A stretch of DNA of 64,000 nucleotides from positions 28,114 to 92,113 of the forward strand of contig DASUBV010000394.1 in NCBI GenBank assembly GCA_035763085.1. The letters run 5' to 3'. The position numbers and the translations under genes were made by a program. Below, in pieces: positions 31,229 to 40,047 of this stretch (position 1 is its first letter; every line of letters begins with the position of its first letter). Source of the DNA: DASUBV01 sp035763085. Lineage in GTDB: Bacteria; Actinomycetota; Actinomycetes; Streptosporangiales; Streptosporangiaceae. Under the pieces are notes generated by a model. It saw nothing but the letters and a program-made list of their open reading frames with translations. It was not told the origin of the DNA and made no database searches.

Positions 31229-32683
31229 ATGACGAGCAGCACCGAGGCCACCTCGACCCCCAAAGTAGCGGTCAACGACATCGGTTCCGAGGCGGCCTTC
31301 CTCGCCGCGATCGACGAGACCATCAAGTACTTCAACGACGGCGACATTGTCGAGGGCACCGTCGTCAAGGTCGACCGAGACGAAGTCCTGCTCGACATCG
31401 GCTACAAGACCGAGGGCGTCATCCCCTCGCGCGAGCTGTCGATCAAGCACGACGTCGACCCCAATGACGTAGTCAAGACAGGCGAGCACATCGAGGCCCT
31501 GGTCCTGCAGAAGGAGGACAAGGAAGGCCGCCTCATCCTGTCCAAGAAGCGCGCCCAGTACGAGCGCGCCTGGGGCACGATCGAGAAGATCAAGGACGAG
31601 GACGGGGTCGTCACCGGCACCGTCATCGAGGTGGTCAAGGGCGGCCTGATCCTGGACATCGGGCTGCGCGGCTTCCTGCCCGCCTCGCTGGTGGAGATGC
31701 GCCGGGTCCGCGACCTGCAGCCGTACGTCGGCAAGGAGATCGAGGCCAAGATCATCGAGCTGGACAAGAACCGCAACAACGTGGTCCTGTCCCGCCGGGC
31801 CTGGCTCGAGCAGACCCAGTCCGAGGTCCGCCAGAACTTCCTCAACACCCTGCAGAAGGGCCAGATCCGCAAGGGCGTCGTGTCCTCGATCGTCAACTTC
31901 GGCGCCTTCGTCGACCTGGGCGGCGTGGACGGCCTGGTGCACGTCTCGGAGCTGTCCTGGAAGCACATCGACCACCCCGGCGAGGTCGTCGAGGTCGGCC
32001 AGGAGGTCACCGTCGAGGTGCTCGACGTCGACATGGACCGCGAGCGCGTCTCGCTGTCGCTGAAGTCGACGCAGGAGGACCCCTGGCAGCAGTTCGCCCG
32101 CACCCACCAGATCGGCCAGGTTGTCCCCGGCCGGGTCACCAAGCTGGTGCCGTTCGGCGCGTTCGTGCGGGTCGAGGAGGGCATCGAGGGCCTGGTGCAC
32201 ATCTCCGAGCTGGCCGACCGGCACGTGGAGATCCCCGAGCAGGTCGTGCAGGTGGGCGACGAGATCTTCGTCAAGATCATCGACATCGACCTGGACCGGC
32301 GGCGGATCAGCCTGTCGCTCAAGCAGGCCAACGAGGGCACCATCGGCGAGGCGCTGGGCGAGGACTTCGACCCCACCCTCTACGGCATGGCCGCCACCTA
32401 CGACGAGCAGGGCAACTACGTCTACCCCGAGGGCTTCGACGCCGAGTCGGGCGAGTGGCTGGAAGGCTACGAGGCCCAGCGCGAGGAGTGGGAGCGGCAG
32501 TACACCGAGGCCCGCTCGCGGTACGAGGCGCACCAGGCCCAGGTGGCCGAGGCGCAGCACCGGGCGAGCACCGCGGCGGCCGAGCGGGAGGACCGGCGCA
32601 GCGACTCGCCGGCCACCGGCACGCTGGCCTCCGACGAGGCACTGGCGGCGCTGCGTGACAAGCTGTCCGGCGGGCAGAGCTGA
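31229..32683 (+). CDS. rpsA: 30S ribosomal protein S1
   Basis: A 484-residue RNA-binding protein with four S1 repeats. Repeats begin around GDIVEGTVVKVDRDEVLLDIGYKTEGVI (residue 36), GVVTGTVIEVVKGGLILDIGLRGFLPASL (120), GQIRKGVVSSIVNFGAFVDLGGVDGLVHVSEL (208) and GQVVPGRVTKLVPFGAFVRVEEGIEGLVHISEL (293). An acidic, Gln/Arg-rich C-terminal tail follows (after about 390). Four repeats rather than six are normal for actinobacteria. The ATG at 31229 gives the conserved start; the reading frame is open further upstream but that part lies in the leader. Confidence 0.96.
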   Translation: MTSSTEATSTPKVAVNDIGSEAAFLAAIDETIKYFNDGDIVEGTVVKVDRDEVLLDIGYKTEGVIPSRELSIKHDVDPNDVVKTGEHIEALVLQKEDKEGRLILSKKRAQYERAWGTIEKIKDEDGVVTGTVIEVVKGGLILDIGLRGFLPASLVEMRRVRDLQPYVGKEIEAKIIELDKNRNNVVLSRRAWLEQTQSEVRQNFLNTLQKGQIRKGVVSSIVNFGAFVDLGGVDGLVHVSELSWKHIDHPGEVVEVGQEVTVEVLDVDMDRERVSLSLKSTQEDPWQQFARTHQIGQVVPGRVTKLVPFGAFVRVEEGIEGLVHISELADRHVEIPEQVVQVGDEIFVKIIDIDLDRRRISLSLKQANEGTIGEALGEDFDPTLYGMAATYDEQGNYVYPEGFDAESGEWLEGYEAQREEWERQYTEARSRYEAHQAQVAEAQHRASTAAAEREDRRSDSPATGTLASDEALAALRDKLSGGQS

Positions 32684-32706
32684 CCTCCGGGACAGTTCCG
32701 TTCCGT

Positions 32707-32745
32707 GTCGCGGCGGGGGCCCCTGCGGGGGTTTCCCGCCGCGAC
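32707..32745 (+). terminator. hairpin between rpsA and coaE
   Basis: GTCGCGGCGGG (32707-32717) pairs perfectly with CCCGCCGCGAC (32735-32745); the 17-base interior itself has CCCC/GGGG pairing. It starts 24 bases after the rpsA stop and is a strong terminator or RNA-processing candidate. Confidence 0.6.
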
Positions 32746-32803
32746 TGTCTGCGGCGCCGCGCCGGCTCGCCCGGCGCGGCCGGCCGGCGCCGGGCGGGGT
32801 GAC

Positions 32804-33433
32804 ATGCTGCGGGTCGGCCTGACCGGCGGCATCGGCGCCGGCAAGAGCGAGGTTTCCCGGCGGCTCGGCGCGCACGGGGCCGTGGTGGTCGACGCGGACG
32901 CGATCGCCCGCGAAGTCGTCGCACCCGGCACGCCCGGGCTGGCGCAGGTGGTGGCCGCGTTCGGCCCCGGCGTCCTGGCGCCAGACGGCAGCCTGGACCG
33001 GCCGGGGCTGGGCGACATCGTCTTCGGCGACGAGCAGCTGCTCGCCCGGCTGAACGGGATCATCCACCCGCTGGTCGGCGCCCGGATGCGCGAGCTGGAG
33101 GCGGCCGCGGGGCCGGCCGCGATCGTGGTGCATGACGTGCCGCTGATCACCGAGAATCAGCTGGCCGCCAGCTACGACCTGGTGGTCGTGGTGGACGTGC
33201 CGCCCCGGGTGCAGCTGGACCGGCTGGTGCGGCACCGCGGGCTGAGCCGGGAGCAGGCCAGGGCGCGGATGTCGGCGCAGGCCAGCCGCGCGGACCGGCT
33301 GGCCATCGCCAGCATCGTCATCGACAACTCCGGCTCGCTGGCCGAGCTGGACCGGCTGTCCGGCGAGCTGTGGACCGAGCTGCGCCGCCGCGCGGCCCGG
33401 CTGTCAGAGGCCCCGCCTACAGTGGGCACGTGA
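32804..33433 (+). CDS. coaE: dephospho-CoA kinase
   Basis: A 209-residue kinase of the last step of coenzyme A synthesis. The P-loop is GLTGGIGAGKSEVSRRL, followed by VVDADAIAREVV, the substrate Asp region; VHDVPLITENQLAASYDLVVVVDVP and RMSAQASRADRLAIASIVIDNSG are the lid and C-terminal motifs. The ATG at 32804 directly precedes the conserved LRVGLTGG. Many actinobacterial CoaE proteins carry an extra C-terminal UPF0157 domain; this one does not. The stop overlaps the GTG of a 44-codon ORF by GTGA. Confidence 0.94.
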   Translation: MLRVGLTGGIGAGKSEVSRRLGAHGAVVVDADAIAREVVAPGTPGLAQVVAAFGPGVLAPDGSLDRPGLGDIVFGDEQLLARLNGIIHPLVGARMRELEAAAGPAAIVVHDVPLITENQLAASYDLVVVVDVPPRVQLDRLVRHRGLSREQARARMSAQASRADRLAIASIVIDNSGSLAELDRLSGELWTELRRRAARLSEAPPTVGT

Positions 33434-33564
33434 GGAAGTTTCTGGCCGTCTCACTCGTTGGAATCCCCATGCTCAACCCTGGCGTGCTCCATGTCGCTGC
33501 GCTCGCGGTCCCCGCGGGCGGCACGCTCGCGCAGGCCGGGCCGGAGGTGTCATGCGACCAGTAA
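33430..33564 (+). CDS. 44-residue ORF between coaE and uvrB (candidate leaderless small protein)
   Basis: GTG at 33430 opens MRKFLAVSLVGIPMLNPGVL and continues to TAA at 33564 (44 residues): a basic start, a hydrophobic core and an Ala/Gly-rich middle, like a short signal or membrane peptide. TACAGT ends exactly six bases before the GTG, the same spacing as for polA and the ANTAR regulator. The end overlaps the start of uvrB by 13 bases in another frame, so it might instead act as a leader ORF for uvrB. I recognise no family; it may also be fortuitous. Confidence 0.4.
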   Translation: MRKFLAVSLVGIPMLNPGVLHVAALAVPAGGTLAQAGPEVSCDQ

Positions 33565-35684
33565 CGGATATCCAGCGGCGGGTCGCCCCCTTTGAGGTGG
33601 TCACCGACATGGTGCCCGCCGGGGACCAGCCCTCAGCCATCGCGTCGATGGAAGCGCGGATCCGCTCCGGCGCGAAGGACACCGTCCTGCTGGGTGCCAC
33701 CGGCACCGGCAAGACCGCCACGGTGGCCTGGCTGACCGAGCGGCTGCAGCGGCCGGCGCTGGTCATGCTGCCCAACAAGACGCTGGCCGCCCAGTTCGCC
33801 AACGAGCTGCGCGAGATGCTGCCCAACAATGCTGTCGAGTACTTCGTCTCTTATTACGACTACTACCAGCCTGAGGCATACGTCCCGCAGACCGACACCT
33901 ACATCGAGAAGGACTCCTCGATCAACGACGAGGTGGACCGGCTGCGGCACTCGGCGACGAACTCGCTGCTGACCCGCCGGGACACCATCGTGGTCGCCTC
34001 GGTGTCGTGCATCTACGGCCTGGGCACCCCGCAGGAGTACGTCGACCGGATGACCCGGCTGCGGGTCGGGGACACCATCGACCGGGATCAGCTGCTGCGC
34101 CAGCTGGTGGCCATGCAGTACACCCGCAACGACCTGGCCTTCACCCGCGGCACGTTCCGGGTGCGCGGGGACACCATCGAGGTGATCCCGCAGTACGAGG
34201 AGCTGGCCGTCCGGATCGAGATGTTCGGCGACGAGATCGAGCGGCTGATGACGCTGCACCCGCTGACCGGCGAGGTGATGAGCGAGGACAACGAGCTGTA
34301 TGTCTTCCCGGCCTCGCACTACGTCGCCGGGCCGGAGCGGATGGAGCGCGCCATCGCCGGCATCGAGGCCGAGCTGGAGGAGCGGCTGGCCGTGCTGGAG
34401 CAGCAGGGCAAGCTGCTGGAGGCGCAGCGGCTGCGGATGCGCACCACCTACGACGTGGAGATGATGCGGCAGGTCGGCAGCTGCGCGGGCATCGAGAACT
34501 ACTCCCGGCACATCGACGGCCGGGAGGCCGGCAGCCCGCCGAACACGCTGCTGGACTACTTCCCCGAGGACTTCCTGCTAGTCGTCGACGAGTCGCACAA
34601 CACCGTGCCGCAGATCGGCGCGATGTATGAGGGCGACGTCTCCCGCAAGCGGGTCCTGGTCGAGCACGGGTTCCGGCTGCCGAGCGCGATCGACAACCGG
34701 CCGCTGACCTGGGATGAGTTCTGCGACCGCATCGGGCAGACGCTGTACCTGTCGGCCACGCCGGGCCCGTACGAGCTGCAGCGGACCGCCGGCGAGGTCA
34801 CCGAGCAGGTCATCCGGCCGACCGGGCTGATCGACCCTGAGGTGATCATCAAGCCGACCAGGGGTCAGATCGACGACCTGGTGCACGAGATCCGGGACCG
34901 GGCGGAGAAGTCCGAGCGGGTGCTGGTCACCACGCTGACCAAGAAGATGGCCGAGGACCTCACCGACTACCTGCTGGAGCTGGGCATCCGGGCCCGGTAC
35001 CTGCACAGCGAGGTGGACACCCTGCGGCGGGTGGAGCTGCTGCGCGAGCTGCGCGTCGGCGAGTACGACGTGCTGGTCGGCATCAACCTGCTGCGGGAGG
35101 GCCTGGACCTGCCCGAGGTGTCGCTGGTGGCGATCCTGGACGCCGACAAGGAAGGGTTCCTGCGCTCGGGCACGTCGCTGATCCAGACCATCGGCCGCGC
35201 CGCGCGGAACGTATCCGGCCAGGTGCACATGTACGCCGACAAGGTGACCCCGTCGATGCAGCGGGCGATCGACGAGACCAACCGGCGCCGCGACAAGCAG
35301 ATCGCCTACAACACCGAGCTCGGCGTCGACCCGCAGCCGCTGCGCAAGCGGATCGCCGACATCCTGGACCAGCTGGCCCGCGAGGACGCCGACACCGAGA
35401 AACTGCTCGGCGGCGCCGGGCGGCAGCAGTCCCGCGGCAAGGCGCCGGTGCCCGGGCTGTCGTCGCGGGCGAAGGTCGCCGTGGCGGCGTCGGCCGAGGC
35501 CCGGCAGGGCGAGGGGTCCGGCGGCGGCCCGGCCAGGGACGACCTGGTCTCGCTGATCGGTGAGCTGACCGAGCAGATGCACTCGGCCGCGGCCGAGCTG
35601 CAGTTCGAGGTCGCGGCCCGGATCCGGGACGAGATCCGCGAGCTCAAGCACGAGCTGCGCGGCATGCAGGCGGCCGGCGTCTGA
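33552..35684 (+). CDS. uvrB: excinuclease ABC subunit B
   Basis: A 710-residue damage-verifying helicase of nucleotide excision repair. Walker A is LLGATGTGKTATVAWL, the beta-hairpin region starts YYDYYQPEAYVPQTDTYIEKDSSIN, the DEAD-type box is LLVVDESHN, and helicase motifs V/VI are GINLLREGLDLPEVSLVAILDADKEGF and QTIGRAARN. The C-terminal UVR domain (LIGELTEQMHSAAAELQFEVAARIRDEIRELK) binds UvrC. GGAGGTGTC precedes the ATG. The position after coaE is the usual actinobacterial one. Confidence 0.97.
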   Translation: MRPVTDIQRRVAPFEVVTDMVPAGDQPSAIASMEARIRSGAKDTVLLGATGTGKTATVAWLTERLQRPALVMLPNKTLAAQFANELREMLPNNAVEYFVSYYDYYQPEAYVPQTDTYIEKDSSINDEVDRLRHSATNSLLTRRDTIVVASVSCIYGLGTPQEYVDRMTRLRVGDTIDRDQLLRQLVAMQYTRNDLAFTRGTFRVRGDTIEVIPQYEELAVRIEMFGDEIERLMTLHPLTGEVMSEDNELYVFPASHYVAGPERMERAIAGIEAELEERLAVLEQQGKLLEAQRLRMRTTYDVEMMRQVGSCAGIENYSRHIDGREAGSPPNTLLDYFPEDFLLVVDESHNTVPQIGAMYEGDVSRKRVLVEHGFRLPSAIDNRPLTWDEFCDRIGQTLYLSATPGPYELQRTAGEVTEQVIRPTGLIDPEVIIKPTRGQIDDLVHEIRDRAEKSERVLVTTLTKKMAEDLTDYLLELGIRARYLHSEVDTLRRVELLRELRVGEYDVLVGINLLREGLDLPEVSLVAILDADKEGFLRSGTSLIQTIGRAARNVSGQVHMYADKVTPSMQRAIDETNRRRDKQIAYNTELGVDPQPLRKRIADILDQLAREDADTEKLLGGAGRQQSRGKAPVPGLSSRAKVAVAASAEARQGEGSGGGPARDDLVSLIGELTEQMHSAAAELQFEVAARIRDEIRELKHELRGMQAAGV

Positions 35685-36110
35685 CCCGGCTGCCGTGATG
35701 ACGGGCCAGCGCCCGCTGCGACGCTGGCCTGACGGCTGCTTCCGGTGACCACCGCCGACGGGCGCAGCGGCAGCAGGGGCCCGGCCCGGCGGCGCTGGCG
35801 GCCGGGCCGCACCACGGCGACAGCCGGGACGCCCGCCCTCCTGCTGGACGCCGCCTGCTGGCCGGGATCGCGGGAGCCGCCGGGCGGGACGGCCTCGCTG
35901 ATGTCCCCGGCGCTGCTGGCTGCCGGGCCGCCGCCGCTGGCCGCGACCCCGTTTCACCCGCGCACCGTGCCGTCGACAACGGCAGGAAGCAGGCCGCCGG
36001 CCGGGATCAGAAGATTTCTGCCGAACCCGTGTCGAGAATCGTGGCCGGGCCCCGACCTCCGGGGTGACACTGCCCGGACGGCGGGCAGTCACCCAGGAAG
36101 GACTACCGCC
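35685..36110 (+). other. 426-base intergenic region after uvrB
   Basis: An inverted repeat GGCCAGCG (35704-35711) and CGCTGGCC (35722-35729) lies 20 bases after uvrB and may terminate it. The rest is open in one frame but reads as Arg/Pro-rich sequence without motifs; I see no gene. Confidence 0.45.
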
Positions 36111-36656
36111 ATGCTGATCCGTTCCCGGATGGGCGTCACCGCCGACGGTTTCGTAGCCGACCAGGCCGGGATCCCGGCCATCGCCCTGCAGCCCGGCTTC
36201 GAGCCGGGCGTATCGCACGGTTTCCCGGAGTTCTTCGCCAGCTGCGATAGCGTCGTCATGGGCCGCAGCACATTCACGGCCGGCGTGCAGGCACCGCGGT
36301 TCCCGTGGCCGGGCGTGAGCGTCTACGTCCTGACCTCGCAGCCGCTGCCCGGCGGCTCGCCGGACGGCGTCACGGCGGCGGCCAGCGCGACGGAGCTGGC
36401 GCAGCTGCTGCGCGGTCGCGGCTCGGACGCCGACGTGCACCTGGTGGGCGGGCCGCAGACGATCCGGGCCTTCTACGAGGCGGGCGAGCTGGACCGGCTG
36501 GAGCTCGTGCTGCTGCCGGTGCTGCTCGGCACGGGAGTGCCGCTGTCGCCGCCGGACAGCCCCGCGATGCCGCTGCGGCTGCTGCGGTCGGAGCGAGTGT
36601 TCGCCGACGGCTCGGCCGAGCTGGTCTACGCGCCAGGAAAGGAGCAGGCGGCGTGA
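36111..36656 (+). CDS. dihydrofolate reductase-like (RibD C-terminal) family protein
   Basis: A 181-residue protein of the DHFR/RibD-C fold. It starts MLIRSRMGVTADGFVADQAG, has CDSVVMGRSTFTA (cofactor-binding), VYVLTSQPLP, and VHLVGGPQTIRAFYEAGELDRLELVLLPVLLGTGVPL, the standard second half of this family. Members are NADPH-dependent reductases of unknown substrate and are common next to ECF sigma genes. AGGAAGGACTACCGCC precedes the ATG. The stop overlaps the next start by GTGA, beginning a three-gene coupled cassette. Confidence 0.82.
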   Translation: MLIRSRMGVTADGFVADQAGIPAIALQPGFEPGVSHGFPEFFASCDSVVMGRSTFTAGVQAPRFPWPGVSVYVLTSQPLPGGSPDGVTAAASATELAQLLRGRGSDADVHLVGGPQTIRAFYEAGELDRLELVLLPVLLGTGVPLSPPDSPAMPLRLLRSERVFADGSAELVYAPGKEQAA

Positions 36657-37021
36657 AGTACATGCTGCTGATCTATCAGAACCCGGCGGCCTTCCAGGAG
36701 CTGCCCGAGGCCGGCCGGCAGGCGCTGATGGACGAGGCCGGCGCCATCGTGAGCGAGCTGATCGAGACCGGCGAGTGGGTCGGCGGGGAGGGCCTCGCCG
36801 ACCCGGCGACGGCCCGGACCGTGCGGGTCCGCGAGGGCGTCCCGGCCGTGACCGACGGCCCGTACGCCGAGGCCAAGGAGCAGATCGTCGGCTACTGCGT
36901 GGTCGACTGCGAGACGCCGGAGCGGGCTGTCGAGATCGCGGCCCGCTGGCCCGACGCGCGGCTGTGGGGAATGGAGGTCCGGCCGATGCTGAGCCCGGAC
37001 GGACTGGAGGCCCCGATGTGA
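36653..37021 (+). CDS. YCII-related (DGPF-type) protein
   Basis: A 122-residue small protein starting MKYMLLIYQNPAAFQELPE with the family motif VPAVTDGPYAEAKEQIVGYCVVDCETPERAVEIAARWP. YCII-like proteins are dimeric ferredoxin-like folds; the DGPF subgroup is nearly always encoded beside an ECF42 sigma factor, as here. Its role, possibly as a sensor or partner of the sigma factor, is unproven. GTGA overlaps join it to both neighbours. Confidence 0.88.
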   Translation: MKYMLLIYQNPAAFQELPEAGRQALMDEAGAIVSELIETGEWVGGEGLADPATARTVRVREGVPAVTDGPYAEAKEQIVGYCVVDCETPERAVEIAARWPDARLWGMEVRPMLSPDGLEAPM

Positions 37022-38298
37022 GCAGCGGCGATCCCGCCGAGGGCCTGCTGCGGGAGCTGACGCCCCAGGTGCTCGGCGCACTGGTCCGCCGGTACGGGAA
37101 CTTCGCGGCGTGCGAGGACGCCGTCCAGGAAGCCCTGATCGCGGCCGCCGCGCAGTGGCCGCGCCAGGGCATCCCGTCCCGCCCGGCCGGCTGGCTGCTG
37201 ACGGTGGCCTCCCGGCGGCTGGCCGATCAGCTGCGCAGCGACGAGGCCCGGCGGCGGCGCGAGGAGAACTTTGCCCGCGACGGGCTGGACCGGCCCGGCG
37301 CGGCGCAGCCCGGCGACTCTCCCGCCGCGGCCGCCGGCCTCCCCGGCGGGGAGACCGGCGGGGACGACACGCTGACCCTGCTGTTCCTGTGCTGCCACCC
37401 GGAGCTGACCCCGGCCTCGCAGATCGCCCTGACGCTGCGCGCCGTGGCCGGGCTCAGCACCGCCGAGATCGCCCGTGCGTTCCTGGTCCCTGAGGCGACG
37501 ATGGCCCAGCGGATCAGCCGGGCCAAGCAGCGGATTGCCGCGGCCGGGGCCCGGTTCGACCCGCCGCCGCCCGGCGAGCTGCCCCGGCGCCTGCAGGTGG
37601 TCCTGCACGTGCTGTACCTGATGTTCAACGAGGGCTACGCGGCGACCTCGGGCCCGGCCGCGGTGCGCCCCGAGCTCACCGGCGAGGCCATCCGGCTGGC
37701 CCGGATCGTGCACCGGTCGCTGCCGGCCGAGGGAGAGGCAGCCGGGCTGCTGGCGCTCATGCTGCTGACCGAGGCCCGCCGCCCGGCCCGCACCCGGCCC
37801 GACGGCGCCCTGGTGCCGCTGGCCGAGCAGGACCGGTCGGCCTGGGACCGCGCGCTGATCAAGGAGGGCACCGCCCTGGTGACCGCGACCCTGGCGGCCG
37901 CGCCGGTGGGGCCTTACCAGCTGCAGGCCGCCATCGCCGCCGTGCACGCCGAGGCAGCGCAGGCTAGCCAGACCGACTGGCGGCAGATCCTGGCCCTGTA
38001 CAACTTGCTGAGCACCCTGTCGCCCAGCCCGGTCGTGTCGCTGAACCGCGCGGTTGCCGTCGCCATGGTGCGCGGCCCGGCAGCGGGGCTCGCCGAGCTG
38101 GCCGCACTGGACGGCAATGACCAGCTGGCCGGCCAGCACCGGCTGGCGGCTGTCCGCGCGCACCTGCTGGAGCTGGCCGGCGATGCCAGCGGCGCGGCCG
38201 ACCAGTACCGGCTCGCGGCCCGGCGCGTCGTCAGCGCGCCCGAGCGCCGCCACCTGCTGGACCGCGCGGCCCGGCTGTCCGGCCCGTCCCCGGACTAG
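37018..38298 (+). CDS. ECF42-type RNA polymerase sigma factor
   Basis: A 426-residue sigma factor with a long C-terminal extension. Region 2 has LVRRYGNFAACEDAVQEALIAAAAQWP and PAGWLLTVASRRLADQLRS; region 4 has LRAVAGLSTAEIARAFLVPEATMAQRISRAKQRIA. The C-terminal 230 residues are the TPR-like DUF6596 extension, with VLYLMFNEGYAATSG, LLALMLLTEARRPARTRPDG, LIKEG, and VSLNRAVAVAMVRGP. No anti-sigma factor is present, as expected for this group, where the extension is thought to regulate activity. It begins inside the YCII stop (GTGA). Confidence 0.92.
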   Translation: MSSGDPAEGLLRELTPQVLGALVRRYGNFAACEDAVQEALIAAAAQWPRQGIPSRPAGWLLTVASRRLADQLRSDEARRRREENFARDGLDRPGAAQPGDSPAAAAGLPGGETGGDDTLTLLFLCCHPELTPASQIALTLRAVAGLSTAEIARAFLVPEATMAQRISRAKQRIAAAGARFDPPPPGELPRRLQVVLHVLYLMFNEGYAATSGPAAVRPELTGEAIRLARIVHRSLPAEGEAAGLLALMLLTEARRPARTRPDGALVPLAEQDRSAWDRALIKEGTALVTATLAAAPVGPYQLQAAIAAVHAEAAQASQTDWRQILALYNLLSTLSPSPVVSLNRAVAVAMVRGPAAGLAELAALDGNDQLAGQHRLAAVRAHLLELAGDASGAADQYRLAARRVVSAPERRHLLDRAARLSGPSPD

Positions 38299-38690
38299 CC
38301 GGCATCCCTGCGCGCTGACGATCACGCTCGCTGCCCTCCCGCTCCCGGCATCCCGGCTCGCTGCCGTCGCGGCCCGTCAGCACTGCCGGCATCACACTGC
38401 CGTCGTCTGCCGTGCCGTCGCCTGTCCTGCCGCTCGTCAGCACCTGGCTCGGGTCACCGGCGCTGCGGGACCAGCCGATGACCAGGTCTCCCCGGCTCGG
38501 AGCTGGTGGCCCGGGTGAAGCCGCGCGCCGGGCCGCGGCGCGCCGATCTGCCGCCTGGCATCGGCCATTGCGCGAATGTGCGGAACCCGCTGGCGCCGGG
38601 CGGCGTCTAAGGCTGAGGTGGACAAAGAGCCGCCTGTCAGCCAGAACGGCCGTCCGCGCCGAAGCCGGGCGGCCGGGAAATGAGTTACTC
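38299..38690 (+). other. 392-base intergenic region
   Basis: Between the sigma factor and a lipoprotein gene. Open frames read as low-complexity Arg/Ser/Pro sequence. I see no strong promoter, hairpin or RNA gene. Confidence 0.4.
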
Positions 38691-39479
38691 ATGGCCAGAT
38701 CATCGTGGCCAGCCCGGCTGGCCGGACCTCGGGCCGGCGTCCTCGTCCTGCTCGCCCTTGGCGCCGCGGGCTGCGGCACCGTTGTCCAGAACGCCGCAGG
38801 TTCCGCCGGTGCCACCAGCGCGCCCGCGTCGTCGAGTTCTGCCGCGACGTCCAGCCGCCGGCTGTGCGCCCAGCCCGGCGCCGTAAGCCGGGTCATCATT
38901 GCCCGGACCGGCGTCCTGCGCGATCCGGTCTCCATAGGCCGCGCCGGGTCGTCCAGTCCGTCCAGCGCGCCGCCCGCGCCCAGCCCCCGGCCGTCGGGGC
39001 CTGCGCTGCTGCCCCGGCCGGTGCAGCTCAAGGTGGTGACCAGTGCCGCACAGGCGCGGGCACTGGCCAGGGAGCTGTGCGCGCTGCCCCGAATGCCGCG
39101 CGGACGGGTCAACTGTCCCGCCTGGTTCCTGGGTTCCTACCGGCTGACCTTCAGCGCCGACGGGCGCATGCTGGCCCCGGTCACCGCTCAGGTATCGGGC
39201 TGCCGGCTAGTGACCGGCCTGGGCGGCCCGCCCCGTCAGGCGCTGAACCAGGCCTTCTGGAGCCTGCTCGCCCGGATCGGCGGCTGGCCGGCGACATGGC
39301 CAGTGCACCTGCCCGGCGGCCCGGGCTCGGCGGGCCCCACGCTGCAGCCGCCGGGATCTGGCCAGCAGGACTGCTCGCCGGCCGTCAGCCGGATCCCTCC
39401 GGCGGCGCCGGCACAGGCCAGCGCCAGTCACCATGGCTGCCCGGGCCGCTACCACCCCATGATCCAGTCGCCTCAGTAG
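38691..39479 (+). CDS. secreted lipoprotein of unknown function
   Basis: A 262-residue predicted lipoprotein: a basic start (MARSSWPARLAGPRAG), hydrophobic VLVLLALG and lipobox GAAGC near residue 25. A Ser/Ala-rich linker with little structure follows up to about residue 100. The C-terminal half has four or more cysteines (ARELCALPRMPRGRVNCPAWF, QVSGCRLVTGLGGPP, QQDCSP, HHGCPG) that could form disulphides outside the cell. I recognise no family. The ATG at 38691 lacks a strong ribosome site; the start rests on the signal peptide. Confidence 0.65.
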   Translation: MARSSWPARLAGPRAGVLVLLALGAAGCGTVVQNAAGSAGATSAPASSSSAATSSRRLCAQPGAVSRVIIARTGVLRDPVSIGRAGSSSPSSAPPAPSPRPSGPALLPRPVQLKVVTSAAQARALARELCALPRMPRGRVNCPAWFLGSYRLTFSADGRMLAPVTAQVSGCRLVTGLGGPPRQALNQAFWSLLARIGGWPATWPVHLPGGPGSAGPTLQPPGSGQQDCSPAVSRIPPAAPAQASASHHGCPGRYHPMIQSPQ

Positions 39480-39926
39480 CCGCGCTCGGCCGCATCCTCC
39501 GAGCGCGGTGAGACGGGATCCCTGCCAGCCCGGAGGTGACCCGCCAGAGCCCGGCCCGTCCAGCAGACCAGCGACCTGCCACCAGAGCGATACCCGACCA
39601 GCCCGCCCGGAGCCCTGCTCCGCCCCGAGCCGTGCCGCCTCGCCGGCGACCGAGCCGGCAGCGGATGCACCCGCACCGCTGCCGGCCCGCGAGCGAGGCG
39701 TCCCCCGGACCGGGGGCGGGCCCGGCCCCCTGAACCCGGGCCACCCGCTCCCCGCAGCGCAGCTCGACGATGGACCACATCTTCGAGCGCGCCGGGCGCC
39801 GGCGCCCGGCCCGCGCGGCCCTTCCCCTGGCCACCGGACGGGCCGGGCGCCCGGTGCGCCTGCGCCCGCGCGCCTCACGCGCCCCGCGCGCCCCGCGCTC
39901 TCGGGACCTGTGCTCACTACAGAACG

Positions 39927-39980
39927 GTCGTGAACGTGCCCACCACGACATAAGAGGGGCGTGGTGGGCACGTTCACGAC
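39927..39980. repeat. 21-base perfect inverted repeat (hairpin)
   Basis: Bases 39927-39947 (core GAACGTGCCCACCACG) and 39960-39980 (core CGTGGTGGGCACGTTC) are exact reverse complements around the 12-base loop ACATAAGAGGGG. The stem is longer than needed for a terminator. It lies about 450 bases from the nearest gene on either side. Confidence 0.85.
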
Positions 39981-40047
39981 ATTCGCGCCAGGCGGGCCGG
40001 GGCCTGCCGCCCGGCGGATCCAGCAGGGCTGACCCCCACTGCTGCTC

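Noticed and set aside
35745..36110. An N-terminal extension of the DHFR-like protein from 35745
   Set aside because: The extra 122 residues are Arg/Pro-rich and unrelated to the fold; the ATG at 36111 has AGGAAGG and begins exactly at the family start.
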